Notes: generated by a model from the sequence alone, not told the origin. A stretch of 9,409 nucleotides of DNA from Oscillospiraceae bacterium (GCA_900768675.1 CAAGDT010000042.1:1-9409), one strand, 5' to 3'. Numbered from the stretch's first letter, positions 1 through 7,186 are shown. Program-made: numbers and translations.

Positions 1-364
1 CAAAAAGGGGAAAACGAAAAACGAGGGCTTTGAGTGCATAAAGCGGATGATTGCATACATTCAGGAAAATTACAGAGAGAATATAACCCTTGACTCTGTC
101 TGCCGCGCGGGAGGCGTTGGCAGGACTGCCTGCACAAAGCTTTTCAGTAAATACGTCAACTCAACTCCTATCGACTATCTGCGGCACTACCGCATTTCCA
201 AAAGCATAGAGCTTTTAACCACAACCGACCTTACGGTAACCCAGATTGCCTACGAAACAGGCTTTTCGGGAGCAAGCTTCTTCGCCAAAACCTTCCGCAG
301 AGTAACGGGGATTACGCCTTGTCAGCTAAGAAGCGGTTTTACGGAGGTAAAGCCCGGTGAGTAA
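1..364 (+). CDS. AraC-family transcriptional regulator, C-terminal part (5' truncated by window edge)
   Basis: The visible part is the double helix-turn-helix DNA-binding domain of an AraC/XylS-family regulator. The frame is open from base 2 to the TAA at 362-364. The Met codon at 47 lies inside the first helix of the domain (15 further codons, including FECIKR, precede it), so it is not the true start and the N-terminal effector part lies outside the window. Counting from that Met, the first HTH is at about residues 15-36. The second is at about 62-95 and contains the family signature (IAYETGFSGASFFAKTFRR, then GITPCQLR). The gene overlaps the following permease gene by 8 bases, so it is probably the first or an early gene of the transporter operon and may control it in response to the exported compound. 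That regulatory link is inference from position; the family assignment is secure. Confidence 0.93.
   Translation, partial: KKGKTKNEGFECIKRMIAYIQENYRENITLDSVCRAGGVGRTACTKLFSKYVNSTPIDYLRHYRISKSIELLTTTDLTVTQIAYETGFSGASFFAKTFRRVTGITPCQLRSGFTEVKPGE
343..347 (+). promoter_or_regulatory. Ribosome binding site for permease 1
   Basis: GGAGG lies inside the end of the AraC-type gene, 9 bases before the GTG at 357. It supports the GTG as start codon and implies translational coupling, because the ribosome ending the regulator gene at 364 sits on this start. Confidence 0.8.
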
Positions 365-1148
365 ATATATTTTTATCTGTAAGACCCGCATAATAAGAAG
401 CTTTACCTATAAGTTCGACGTTTACGGTAATATTTTAATGCAGGCGATAATAATGATAACCACCGCATTTTTCTGGAAGGCGGTTTTCGGGAATGAAACC
501 TTTGAAAACGGGGTTACGGCGGATAAAATGCTTGTCTATACAGTAATGTCCTCGGCGCTTTCGGTTATGTTTACAACAGGAGTTGAGAGAAGAATACAGC
601 AAAGCGTTCAGAAGGGCAGTATTGCCACGGATATGATGCGCCCCGTAAACCCATTCGGGGTATTCTTAGCGGAGGACATCGGAAGTCTTATCGCCCTCAT
701 ATTTCAGAATCTTCTGCCTATTCTTATTATAGGCAGTCTGCTTGTAAAGCCGCCCCAAATCTGCTCCCCCGCCGCTATCCCGGTATTTGTGGCAAGCCTT
801 GCGCTGTCCATGGGGATAAACTGGCTGTTTGCAGCAATATTCGGTATGTGGGCTTTTACGACAATATCAATGGACGCCCTTTTTCAGGTAAAAAAGCACC
901 TTATCCGTCTGCTTTCGGGAAGCATTATCCCGATATGGTTCTTTCCCGACTGGCTCTCGGATATACTGAACCTGCTGCCCTTCGTCTATATCTATCAGCT
1001 GCCTCTTGATATTTACATAGGCAGCGCTTCAGGGCAGGACATCTGCCGCAGAATGATGATACAGCTTGTATGGTTTATACTGCTTGCGGGAATATTCCTG
1101 CTGCTCTCAAAAAAATCTCTTAAAAAAGTTATGGTGCAGGGAGGTTGA
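357..1148 (+). CDS. ABC-2 type transporter permease (COG4587-like), first of a pair
   Basis: This is an integral membrane subunit of an ABC exporter, 263 aa, starting at GTG. Hydrophobic segments are visible at about residues 23-43, 58-76, 108-129, 141-165, 184-197 and 233-251, consistent with the six-helix ABC-2 fold. Family hallmarks are the RPVNPF motif after the second helix (residues 95-100) and the stretch around 187-222 (SGSIIPIWFFPDWL, then LPFVYIYQLP). That stretch matches the 'SG-x-IP-x-FP ... LPF ... P ... G' pattern of the COG4587/COG3694 permeases. It would pair with the second permease as a heterodimeric pore driven by the ATPase encoded two genes downstream. It overlaps the upstream regulator gene by 8 bases, and its stop precedes the next start by 5 bases. 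The substrate cannot be read from the sequence. One characterised relative is a cyanobacterial viologen (herbicide) exporter, which suggests small-molecule efflux but does not establish it. Confidence 0.88.
   Translation: MSKYIFICKTRIIRSFTYKFDVYGNILMQAIIMITTAFFWKAVFGNETFENGVTADKMLVYTVMSSALSVMFTTGVERRIQQSVQKGSIATDMMRPVNPFGVFLAEDIGSLIALIFQNLLPILIIGSLLVKPPQICSPAAIPVFVASLALSMGINWLFAAIFGMWAFTTISMDALFQVKKHLIRLLSGSIIPIWFFPDWLSDILNLLPFVYIYQLPLDIYIGSASGQDICRRMMIQLVWFILLAGIFLLLSKKSLKKVMVQGG
1139..1144 (+). promoter_or_regulatory. Ribosome binding site deciding the start of permease 2
   Basis: GGGAGG ends 9 bases before the ATG at 1154. An in-frame TTG at 1145 directly abuts this site with no spacer, so it is an unlikely start. 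This fixes the next gene at 1154 rather than 1145. Confidence 0.8.
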
Positions 1149-1153
1149 CAGAA

Positions 1154-1978
1154 ATGAAAAAGCTTTTATCCTGCATATCCCACTATCTGAGCGTAACGCT
1201 TTGCAATATAAAAATGGCGCTGCTTACGATAATCGAGTACCCGTCCAACATTTTAGGCTGGCTTATCTCAAATCCGATCCAATTCATTCTCGGTTTTGCA
1301 ACAATAAAATTCGTGGTTGAGCAGTTCGGGGAGATAAACGGCTGGGACTACGGTCAGCTCGCCTTTCTCTACGGAATTTCCGTTATCTCCCACGCTCTTT
1401 CTATGATATTTTTTGTGCAGGGCTGGTTTATGGGATTTTTCGTTATAGAGGGAGAGTTTGACCGCTTTCTGACCCGTCCCTTAAGCGTTCTGTACCAGTT
1501 CTTCTTCACAAACATCAACGTTTTCGGTCTTACCGACCTTGTTCCGGGAATACTCGTATTTATTTACGGCTGCAACAAAACGGGCTTTTCCTTTACGGCG
1601 GCAAATATTATCGGAATTATCGTTATGCTTATCGGCGCAGTCCTTATAAGGGGCGGAATATATATTCTTCTCGGCTCAACCTCCCTATGGACAAAAAGCG
1701 CAAACGATTTCGGACAATACACTCAGGAAATTTTCGATAAAACCACAATGTATCCCCTGTCCATGTACCCCGAAGCTTTACAGCTTATACTTACCTTTAT
1801 AATACCCATAGGCTGGGTATCCTTCTACCCTGCTTCGGAGCTGCTCGGAATAGAAACCGCCTTTTCTGCGGGCGGGCTTGGTGTATGGATAACCCTTTTT
1901 GCGGGAATTGCTGTAATGCTTATTGCGGGAGCAGTATTCAAAGCGGGTATGAAAAGATATGAAAGCGCGGGAAACTGA
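1154..1978 (+). CDS. ABC-2 type transporter permease (COG3694-like), second of a pair
   Basis: This is the second membrane subunit of the same exporter, 274 aa from the ATG at 1154. It has about six hydrophobic segments, a conserved LTRPLSVLYQFF motif after the second helix, and the characteristic end of the COG3694 family. That end consists of a MYP motif followed by a membrane segment with FIIPIGWVSFYPASELLG, then a last long hydrophobic helix and a basic C-terminus. It resembles permease 1 only in overall plan, as is usual for these heterodimeric pairs. The start was chosen for its well-spaced GGGAGG site. The gene begins 5 bases after the previous stop and is followed after 23 bases by the ATPase gene, so all belong to one transcript. 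Role: transmembrane half-channel for export. The substrate is unknown. Confidence 0.88.
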   Translation: MKKLLSCISHYLSVTLCNIKMALLTIIEYPSNILGWLISNPIQFILGFATIKFVVEQFGEINGWDYGQLAFLYGISVISHALSMIFFVQGWFMGFFVIEGEFDRFLTRPLSVLYQFFFTNINVFGLTDLVPGILVFIYGCNKTGFSFTAANIIGIIVMLIGAVLIRGGIYILLGSTSLWTKSANDFGQYTQEIFDKTTMYPLSMYPEALQLILTFIIPIGWVSFYPASELLGIETAFSAGGLGVWITLFAGIAVMLIAGAVFKAGMKRYESAGN

Positions 1979-1986
1979 TTTATGGC

Positions 1987-1992
1987 AAAGGA
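1987..1992 (+). promoter_or_regulatory. Ribosome binding site of the ATPase gene
   Basis: AAAGGA/AAGGAA lies about 10 bases before the ATG at 2002 but only about 4 bases before the in-frame GTG at 1996. The spacing favours ATG 2002, which also gives a family-typical N-terminus (MIEVKDLYKEY). Confidence 0.55.
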
Positions 1993-2001
1993 AATGTGAC
2001 G

Positions 2002-2982
2002 ATGATTGAAGTTAAAGACTTATATAAGGAATATCGTGTTGCCGAAAAGGGCAAGGGACTAAGCGGCACGGTAAAGGCGCTGTTTAAAAGCGAAAAAAAG
2101 ATAATAAAGGCGGTAAACGGGCTGAATTTCAGCGTAAATAAGGGCGAAATTCTCGGCTTTATCGGTCCTAACGGCTCGGGAAAAAGCACAACAATCAAGA
2201 TGATGACAGGAATACTTACTCCTACCTCGGGGCAGGTCCTTATAAACGGGCGGGATATTGCCAAAGAGCGCAAGGAGGCTGTGCGGGAAATCGGCGTTGT
2301 TTTCGGGCAGAGAACCCAGCTCAACTGGGATTTGCGGCTTGAGGAAAGCTTTGAGCTGCTGCGGCATATCTACCGGGTTGACAAAAGGGAGTACAGGGAA
2401 ACCCTTGAAATAATGGACTCAATCCTCGGTATCGGCGAGCTTCTGGGTAAACCCGTGCGGCAGATGTCCTTGGGACAGCGGGTAAAGGGCGACCTTACCG
2501 CAGCTATGATTCATTCCCCGAAAATCCTGTTTCTTGACGAGCCTACAATCGGTCTTGACGTAGGCTCAAAGTACGCCTTGCGGAAATTCATCAAGGAGAT
2601 AAACGAGATAAAGAACACCACCATTATTCTCACAACCCACGACCTTGGAGATATACAGGAGCTTTGCGAGCGGCTTATTATCATAAACGGCGGGGTTATG
2701 GTTGAGGACGGGCGGCTGTCGGAAATAACCGAAAGGCTTGCGCCCTACCGTACCCTTGTGGTGGAATACTATACCGCCTGCGCCCCCGAACACCCAAAGG
2801 CGGAGATTATTTCCGTTTCGGACAATATAGTGCGGTACAAGTTCATGAAGTCGGAAACCACAGCCGCAGAAATTATAAGCTATCTGTCGGCAGTTCAGCC
2901 TATAAAGGATATAGGCATTGAGGAAGCGGGGATTGATGATATAATAAGTATTGCTTACCAACAAAAAAGAGAAACGGAATAA
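2002..2982 (+). CDS. ABC transporter ATP-binding protein (COG4586-like)
   Basis: This is the cytoplasmic ATPase that powers the two permeases, about 326 aa from ATG 2002 (328 from the alternative GTG 1996; numbering here counts from that GTG). Visible motifs are Walker A GPNGSGKST at 57-65, the Q-loop region FGQR at 103-106, and signature MSLGQR at 157-162. The signature replaces the usual LSGGQ, a variant typical of this family. Walker B ILFLDEP follows at 177-183, then the D-loop GLD at 186-188 and the switch histidine TTHD with H215. An N-terminal insertion (residues 16-38) before the first core strand and about 100 residues after the ATPase core are also characteristic of the long COG4586 ATPases. 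It is the last gene of the operon. No clear terminator follows, so some read-through into the lipoprotein gene is possible. The ATPase assignment is very secure; the transported substrate is unknown. Confidence 0.95.
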   Translation: MIEVKDLYKEYRVAEKGKGLSGTVKALFKSEKKIIKAVNGLNFSVNKGEILGFIGPNGSGKSTTIKMMTGILTPTSGQVLINGRDIAKERKEAVREIGVVFGQRTQLNWDLRLEESFELLRHIYRVDKREYRETLEIMDSILGIGELLGKPVRQMSLGQRVKGDLTAAMIHSPKILFLDEPTIGLDVGSKYALRKFIKEINEIKNTTIILTTHDLGDIQELCERLIIINGGVMVEDGRLSEITERLAPYRTLVVEYYTACAPEHPKAEIISVSDNIVRYKFMKSETTAAEIISYLSAVQPIKDIGIEEAGIDDIISIAYQQKRETE

Positions 2983-2988
2983 AAATTC

Positions 2989-3017
2989 TTGCCTTTTGCT
3001 TTGTTATATGCTATAAT
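2989..3017 (+). promoter_or_regulatory. Sigma-70/SigA-type promoter of the lipoprotein gene
   Basis: TTGCCT (2989-2994, 4 of 6 consensus) is separated by exactly 17 bases from a perfect TATAAT (3012-3017). The -10 box is preceded by TG at 3009-3010, making it an extended -10. Transcription would start near 3023-3026, about 25 bases before the ATG. A 6-base inverted repeat (TGTTAT 3002-3007, ATAACA 3022-3027) straddles the -10 box and could be an operator. Confidence 0.75.
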
Positions 3018-3035
3018 GCAGATAACATAACAGAG

Positions 3036-3040
3036 AGGAG
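3036..3040 (+). promoter_or_regulatory. Ribosome binding site of the lipoprotein gene
   Basis: AGGAG within GAGAGGAGC lies 8 bases before ATG 3049. This optimal spacing supports that start. Confidence 0.8.
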
Positions 3041-3048
3041 CAGGAAAT

Positions 3049-4359
3049 ATGTTTTCAAGGTACATAAAGCGGCTGTCCGCCGCAGCAATTACTATTGCCA
3101 TTCTGGCGCTGGCAGGCTGTACGGCTGAGCCGAAAACAACGGAAACCACGACAAGCACGACTGCCGCCAAGACAACAGCTTCAACCACGGAAGCGGTCAC
3201 AACAGCAAAGCCGGAAGAAACGACAGTTGCAAAGACAGAGGAAAGTACAGCAAAACCCGAAGAAATAACTACTGCAAAAACAACGGAAAGTACAGAAAAG
3301 CCCGAAGAAATTACTACTGCACAAACAGAAGAAAGTACAACAAAGACCGAAGAAATTACTACTGCAAAAACAGAAGAAACCGAAGCGGCAGAAACCACAA
3401 AAAAGGAGGAGGAAGACTTGGAAACCAATAATAATCCCATACTCTGCGGAGTTGAATACCAGTACAAAAACGGCATGGAATACGGTATGGATATTTCTAT
3501 CCATATCACCGACAAGGAGATAGTTTACGCAAGCTACTACCCATGGGAGGGTATCAATAATTACGACGGCGACTTAAACGAAGAAATAATTATCGAGCAT
3601 CAGCCTATAGAGCCTGCTCAGTGGGCGGATATAGAAAAGGCGGTAAATGCATTACTACCGGTTTTAGGTGATGGCAAGGTTATTAACCCCGCAGGAAAAG
3701 AAAATACCGCCTTCGGTTTTGGCAGCGGTTTCCCCTCTCTTGACGGGTTCAACGGCAATCTTCTGTCTCTTGAGGACTTCAGCAGCAGCCTTCCGTCTTC
3801 CAACGACTTCGGCGACGATATTCAGATTCTTGACGGCGGCGACATCAACATATTCCGTCTTACATGGCGTGAGAACGGAAAGGAAACAACCTACAGATAC
3901 ACCATACCCGGCGACAGGCGTTTTTACACTCTGATTGATGTTCTTAGCGAAACTGTTCACCCGGTAGGCAGAGAAATAATATGGTACGGCGAGCCGGTAA
4001 TTGAGGGCGTTTACGTTACAACAGGCAATGCACATTCCGGCAAGGACAGCGATTTCTCCTTCCAATGTACCAAAAAGGTGGGAACAGATAACGAATGGTG
4101 GTTTTTCAACTACTACGGTGAAAATGGTCTGCCTGTTTCCTATAGTACAACCGTAAACGAAGAAATCTGGAACAGAGTTTCAGAAAAGCTTACAGAGCTT
4201 AAGGTTACGGAGTGGAATGAGGGAAAATACAGCAACGAGCTTAAGCTTACCCTCTACTATTCCGATGAAAAACAGCTTTACTTTACACCGGATAAGAATA
4301 ACCTTAATGAGTTAAGGAGCTTCTTCCTCGGTATTATTGAGGAGCTGAAAAGCGAATGA
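3049..4359 (+). CDS. Secreted lipoprotein with repeat-built Thr/Glu linker and duplicated unrecognised domain
   Basis: 436 aa. The product is predicted to be exported and lipid-anchored to the outer face of the membrane. Residues 1-23 form a signal peptide (basic start, hydrophobic core) ending in lipobox LAGC with the modified Cys24. Residues 25-125 are a Thr/Glu/Lys/Ala linker, partly built of 15-residue repeats, likely extended and able to span the cell wall. Residues 133-303 and 319-433 look like two copies of one domain. Each has N-terminal strands starting with GV, a helix with a central Trp (QWADIEKAV; EIWNRVSEKL), a strand pair (FRLTWRENGKET; LKLTLYYSDEKQ) and a final helix. The first copy is interrupted at about 206-267 by Gly/Ser/Asp-rich decapeptide repeats. 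I do not recognise the domain. Its own promoter and a terminator hairpin make it a separate transcription unit. It could be a substrate-binding or cell-surface protein linked to either neighbour, but nothing in the sequence shows this. Confidence 0.9.
   Translation: MFSRYIKRLSAAAITIAILALAGCTAEPKTTETTTSTTAAKTTASTTEAVTTAKPEETTVAKTEESTAKPEEITTAKTTESTEKPEEITTAQTEESTTKTEEITTAKTEETEAAETTKKEEEDLETNNNPILCGVEYQYKNGMEYGMDISIHITDKEIVYASYYPWEGINNYDGDLNEEIIIEHQPIEPAQWADIEKAVNALLPVLGDGKVINPAGKENTAFGFGSGFPSLDGFNGNLLSLEDFSSSLPSSNDFGDDIQILDGGDINIFRLTWRENGKETTYRYTIPGDRRFYTLIDVLSETVHPVGREIIWYGEPVIEGVYVTTGNAHSGKDSDFSFQCTKKVGTDNEWWFFNYYGENGLPVSYSTTVNEEIWNRVSEKLTELKVTEWNEGKYSNELKLTLYYSDEKQLYFTPDKNNLNELRSFFLGIIEELKSE
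3202..3390 (+). repeat. 45-bp in-frame tandem repeat in the lipoprotein linker
   Basis: Three full copies lie at 3231-3275, 3276-3320 and 3321-3365. A partial copy precedes them (3202-3230) and a degenerate start of another follows (3366-3390). All end in a shared block (GAAATWACTACTGC in the full copies). Each encodes 15 residues of the form K-T-E-E-S-T-x-K-P-E-E-I-T-T-A. Full copies differ at only a few bases, so the expansion is fairly recent and copy number may vary between strains. Confidence 0.85.
3730..3849 (+). repeat. 30-bp degenerate tandem repeat inside the first lipoprotein domain
   Basis: Three recognisable copies (3730-3759, 3760-3789, 3790-3819) and a weaker fourth (3820-3849) encode decapeptides: FPSLDGFNGN, LLSLEDFSSS, LPSSNDFGDD, IQILDGGDIN. 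The shared pattern is x-P/L-S-L/S-D/E/N-D/G-F followed by three small or polar residues. The repeat lies where the second domain copy has only a short loop. Confidence 0.7.
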
Positions 4360-4367
4360 ACGAAAAC

Positions 4368-4399
4368 AACGGCAGACTGTAAAAAAGCAGTCTGCCGTT
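4368..4399. terminator. Bidirectional terminator hairpin between convergent genes
   Basis: A perfect 12-bp stem (4368-4379 with 4388-4399, AACGGCAGACTG and its complement) has an 8-base loop. It starts 8 bases after the lipoprotein stop and lies 9 bases beyond the stop of the minus-strand kinase gene. The T-run after the stem is short: GTTTTCG on the minus strand, and only GTTTCGTC on the plus strand. It is therefore stronger for the kinase transcript but positioned to serve both. Confidence 0.78.
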
Positions 4400-4408
4400 T
4401 CGTCATAC

Positions 4409-7186
4409 TTACTTGATTTTACTGAATATCGCTTCTGCTTTTTCCGAAGCGCTGTCATACTCAAAGTCGTCCACGTCTGCCTTAACCTCGTCAAACAGCG
4501 GCTTAAGCGGCGTTTCGCCTACGGCAAAGCCTGCGGCTTCCTCGCAGACCTTCGCAACCTCGTCTCCGTCAAAGGCGGCACAGGCAGCCTTTATCCTCTC
4601 GATAAGCTCTCCTGCCTTTTCGGCGGTTATCTTCGTGAGGGCTTCAATTGCCTCGGCAGAGGGCGCTTCTTCCGCTTCCGGCTCAGGCTCATCTGAAAGT
4701 CCTAAGTATTCCCTGCCCAGCGCCGCTACCTTTTCGTACATTTCCAGCATAGCGCCGTTCTTTTCCTCGATAAGGCTGTAATTGCCCGCCTTACCCGCAA
4801 GCTCCAGCTCCTTGGCAAGCTCAGACAAGGGCTTTGAGCCAACGGTAAGGGAGGAGCTTTTCAGGGCATGCACCTCGATAACGTAATTCTTCCATTCCTT
4901 TTCGTCGAAAAGCTTCCTGATATAGTCGTTCTTTTCCTTAGCCTTACGCACATAGATTTCAAGAATTTCCCTGTATGCTTCCATATCTCCGCCTGTATAG
5001 AAAGCGCCTGTTTCTGCGTTAAGCAGCTCCGTTTTCTCTGCGGGCTTCTTTTCTGCCGCCTTTTTCTGTTCCTTTTGGGGCATGCGTTCGCTTCTGCGGG
5101 AGGGCGCCTGTATAAGCTCACGGGGCAGCCATGTTTTCAGCACACGGTCAAGGGCGGAAAGCTCGATAGGCTTTGCAATAAAGTCGTTGAGCCCCTCCTC
5201 AATATACATATCCCTTACCCCGTTTACAGCATTTGCGGTAAGAGCGATAATGGGCAGGTTCTTATAGTATGAGCCTTCCATTTTCCTTATCTCTCTTGTA
5301 GCCTCAACGCCGTCCATTTCGGGCATCATGTGGTCCATAAACACAATATCGAAGTCCTTTGAGCGCAGCATTGAAATTGCGGCTCTTGCGCTGTCTGCGG
5401 TAAGCACCTGCATGTGATATGGGCGCATAAGACCTACCGCAACCTTAAGGTTTATGATATTGTCGTCAACTACAAGCACCCTTGCCTTAGGCGCAACAAA
5501 GCGGATTGTGGAGTTTCTGCGCTCGTTTATGTTGGCAAGGAGATTTTCGTTGTTGAAAACAGTTGCTGCGGTCATAACGTAGAAGGGCTTATAGATGCAC
5601 TTCATTTTTTCGGGCAGCTCAATTGCGTCAAGTCTGTCCTGAACAATAACAGCAGTTGTTTCCTCCGGCAGACCCTCGAAAAATGCACGATTGGCGCAGT
5701 ATTCCTCTCTGCCGAAGAAGATATGTGTGTATTTCTTTTCAGACGCCGCCCTTTGCAGTGCTGCAAAGGAATCGAAAAGCTCAAAGTCGGTATCAAGCTC
5801 CCTGCGCATTTCGGAAATAAGGGAGGAATACTCAGTTACAACCCTTGAAGAGCCGAACTTTGTCATATCAACATAGAATGCGGCGTGGATTTTCTCAGGC
5901 TCCTTAAGGGAAACAAAGGGCTTTTCATCAGAAACCTTAAGGGGAATTACAAAGCTGAAGGTTGAGCCTTCGCCGTAAACGCTGCTGACGTTTACAAAGC
6001 CTCCCATAGCCGACACAAGCCGCTTGCTTATCGCAAGTCCCAGTCCCGTTCCCTCAACGGAGCGGTTTTTCTTTGTGTTTACCTGCTGGAAGCTGTTAAA
6101 AAGCTTTTCAAGCCCCTCGGGAGTAATTCCGATGCCCGTATCGGTTACTGCAACATTAAGATTTATTCCGTAGTCGTGCTTTGTGGTGAAAACCTTAATT
6201 GTAACGCAGCCACGGTTTGTGAACTTAATCGCATTCGTTACAAGATTTATCATAATCTGCCGTATGCGAAGCTCATCTCCCACAAGACCTACGGGTATGT
6301 CGGGACTGCACCTTACAACAAGTTCTATCGGCTTATCTCCCTTTCGGGTTATTGCCATATTTATAACATCGTTAAGGGTGGAGGCAATATTGAACTCCTC
6401 TTCGATAAGCTCCATTTTTCCCGACTCAATCTTTGAAAAGTCAAGAATATCGTTTATTATAGAGAGCAGGCTTCTGCCCGAATTCTGGATACTGAAGCAG
6501 TAGTCCTTTACCGTTTCGCTTATGTCGTTTTCACGGAGAATAAGCTCGCACATACCAACGATTGCGTTCATCGGCGTTCTTATCTCGTGGCTCATATTCG
6601 CAAGGAAATCGCCCTTTGTGCTGCTTGCCTGCTTCGCCATTTCAAGCAGGTCAACCTGCCGCTTCCTGTATTCAAGAATAGTGTAGTTTATGTAGATGCA
6701 GACTGCTGTTTCAAAGAAATATACGATAGGAAAACGCTGGAGATATGTATCAGAATAGGGGTAGCCCAGGTAATGCAGCGGCGACCACATATATGCCGCC
6801 ATAAGAACTCCCAGCAGAATACTGAAGCCTCCGCCGTAAAGAAGCTTATAGAAGAATATTCCTATAGGCGGAACAATAAGCAGCCATACAATGCTGAAGC
6901 CGTCCTCTCCTCCCGACACCACAAAGTACATCATCATAACCCCTATTGCGGGCAGGGTGTTTATGCTGAGAAGCGCAAAGCTTTTCGTTTTCCTGTAAAG
7001 AAAGAAGTTTAAAATCGCCCATACGCTGAGCGTACCGGTTATTGCAACCATTACATAAGAGGCGGTTATAATATTCATTATACACATAAACAGGCTTATA
7101 AAGCCTATGGTTATGGTGATAAGACTAATGGTTCTGTTATCGGTATTCTCTGCGTCCCGTTTAAGCTCCCTAAGTAAGTCGAGCAT
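4409..7186 (-). CDS. Hybrid sensor histidine kinase (TM sensor-HisKA-HATPase-pseudoREC-REC-HPt-helical tail)
   Basis: 925 aa, a membrane-bound phosphorelay kinase. Residues 20-172 hold about six hydrophobic helices forming the sensor, with no recognised ligand domain. HisKA has phosphoacceptor H200 in NMSHEIRTPMNAIVG. The HATPase has N-box N314/N318, DTGIGI at 349-354 and GTGLGL at 379-384. Residues 432-545 form a receiver-like domain with no phosphorylatable Asp (FFGREE, Gly492), although a YKP motif remains (K533). The true receiver has D574/D575, phosphoacceptor D618 in FMDHMMPEMDG, T650 and K672. After a Lys/Glu-rich linker, the HPt domain carries H773 in VHALKSSS. An acidic linker and a helical tail (842-925) without His close the protein. 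Start: ATG 7186 with GGAGGAG 6 bases upstream. It follows the other kinase by 39 bases and is probably co-transcribed. No output domain is present, so the final phosphate acceptor must lie elsewhere. Confidence 0.95.
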   Translation of the reverse strand: MLDLLRELKRDAENTDNRTISLITITIGFISLFMCIMNIITASYVMVAITGTLSVWAILNFFLYRKTKSFALLSINTLPAIGVMMMYFVVSGGEDGFSIVWLLIVPPIGIFFYKLLYGGGFSILLGVLMAAYMWSPLHYLGYPYSDTYLQRFPIVYFFETAVCIYINYTILEYRKRQVDLLEMAKQASSTKGDFLANMSHEIRTPMNAIVGMCELILRENDISETVKDYCFSIQNSGRSLLSIINDILDFSKIESGKMELIEEEFNIASTLNDVINMAITRKGDKPIELVVRCSPDIPVGLVGDELRIRQIMINLVTNAIKFTNRGCVTIKVFTTKHDYGINLNVAVTDTGIGITPEGLEKLFNSFQQVNTKKNRSVEGTGLGLAISKRLVSAMGGFVNVSSVYGEGSTFSFVIPLKVSDEKPFVSLKEPEKIHAAFYVDMTKFGSSRVVTEYSSLISEMRRELDTDFELFDSFAALQRAASEKKYTHIFFGREEYCANRAFFEGLPEETTAVIVQDRLDAIELPEKMKCIYKPFYVMTAATVFNNENLLANINERRNSTIRFVAPKARVLVVDDNIINLKVAVGLMRPYHMQVLTADSARAAISMLRSKDFDIVFMDHMMPEMDGVEATREIRKMEGSYYKNLPIIALTANAVNGVRDMYIEEGLNDFIAKPIELSALDRVLKTWLPRELIQAPSRRSERMPQKEQKKAAEKKPAEKTELLNAETGAFYTGGDMEAYREILEIYVRKAKEKNDYIRKLFDEKEWKNYVIEVHALKSSSLTVGSKPLSELAKELELAGKAGNYSLIEEKNGAMLEMYEKVAALGREYLGLSDEPEPEAEEAPSAEAIEALTKITAEKAGELIERIKAACAAFDGDEVAKVCEEAAGFAVGETPLKPLFDEVKADVDDFEYDSASEKAEAIFSKIK

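Noticed and set aside
47..49. ATG as the true start of the AraC-type gene
   Set aside because: It falls inside the first helix of the DNA-binding domain, with in-frame family-like residues upstream and no ribosome binding site.
1145..1147. TTG as start of permease 2
   Set aside because: It directly abuts the GGGAGG site with no spacer. The ATG at 1154 has a 9-base spacer.
2566..2964. Minus-strand open frame of 132 codons
   Set aside because: It lies wholly inside the ABC ATPase gene in antisense, with no family resemblance and no ribosome binding site.
3202..3390. Possible CRISPR-like direct repeats
   Set aside because: Copies are contiguous with no unique spacers, maintain reading frame and encode a regular peptide repeat.
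2955..3515. Minus-strand open frame of 186 codons rich in Val/Ser
   Set aside because: It is the antisense of the Thr/Glu-rich repeats of the lipoprotein. Repetition keeps the opposite strand open. There is no Shine-Dalgarno site, and it lies over a gene with clear signal peptide, promoter and RBS.
4868..5272. Plus-strand open frames over the kinase gene (also at 5414-5848 and 7742-8182)
   Set aside because: These are antisense to receiver and HPt coding sequence whose motifs are intact. They have no promoter, RBS or recognisable protein features.
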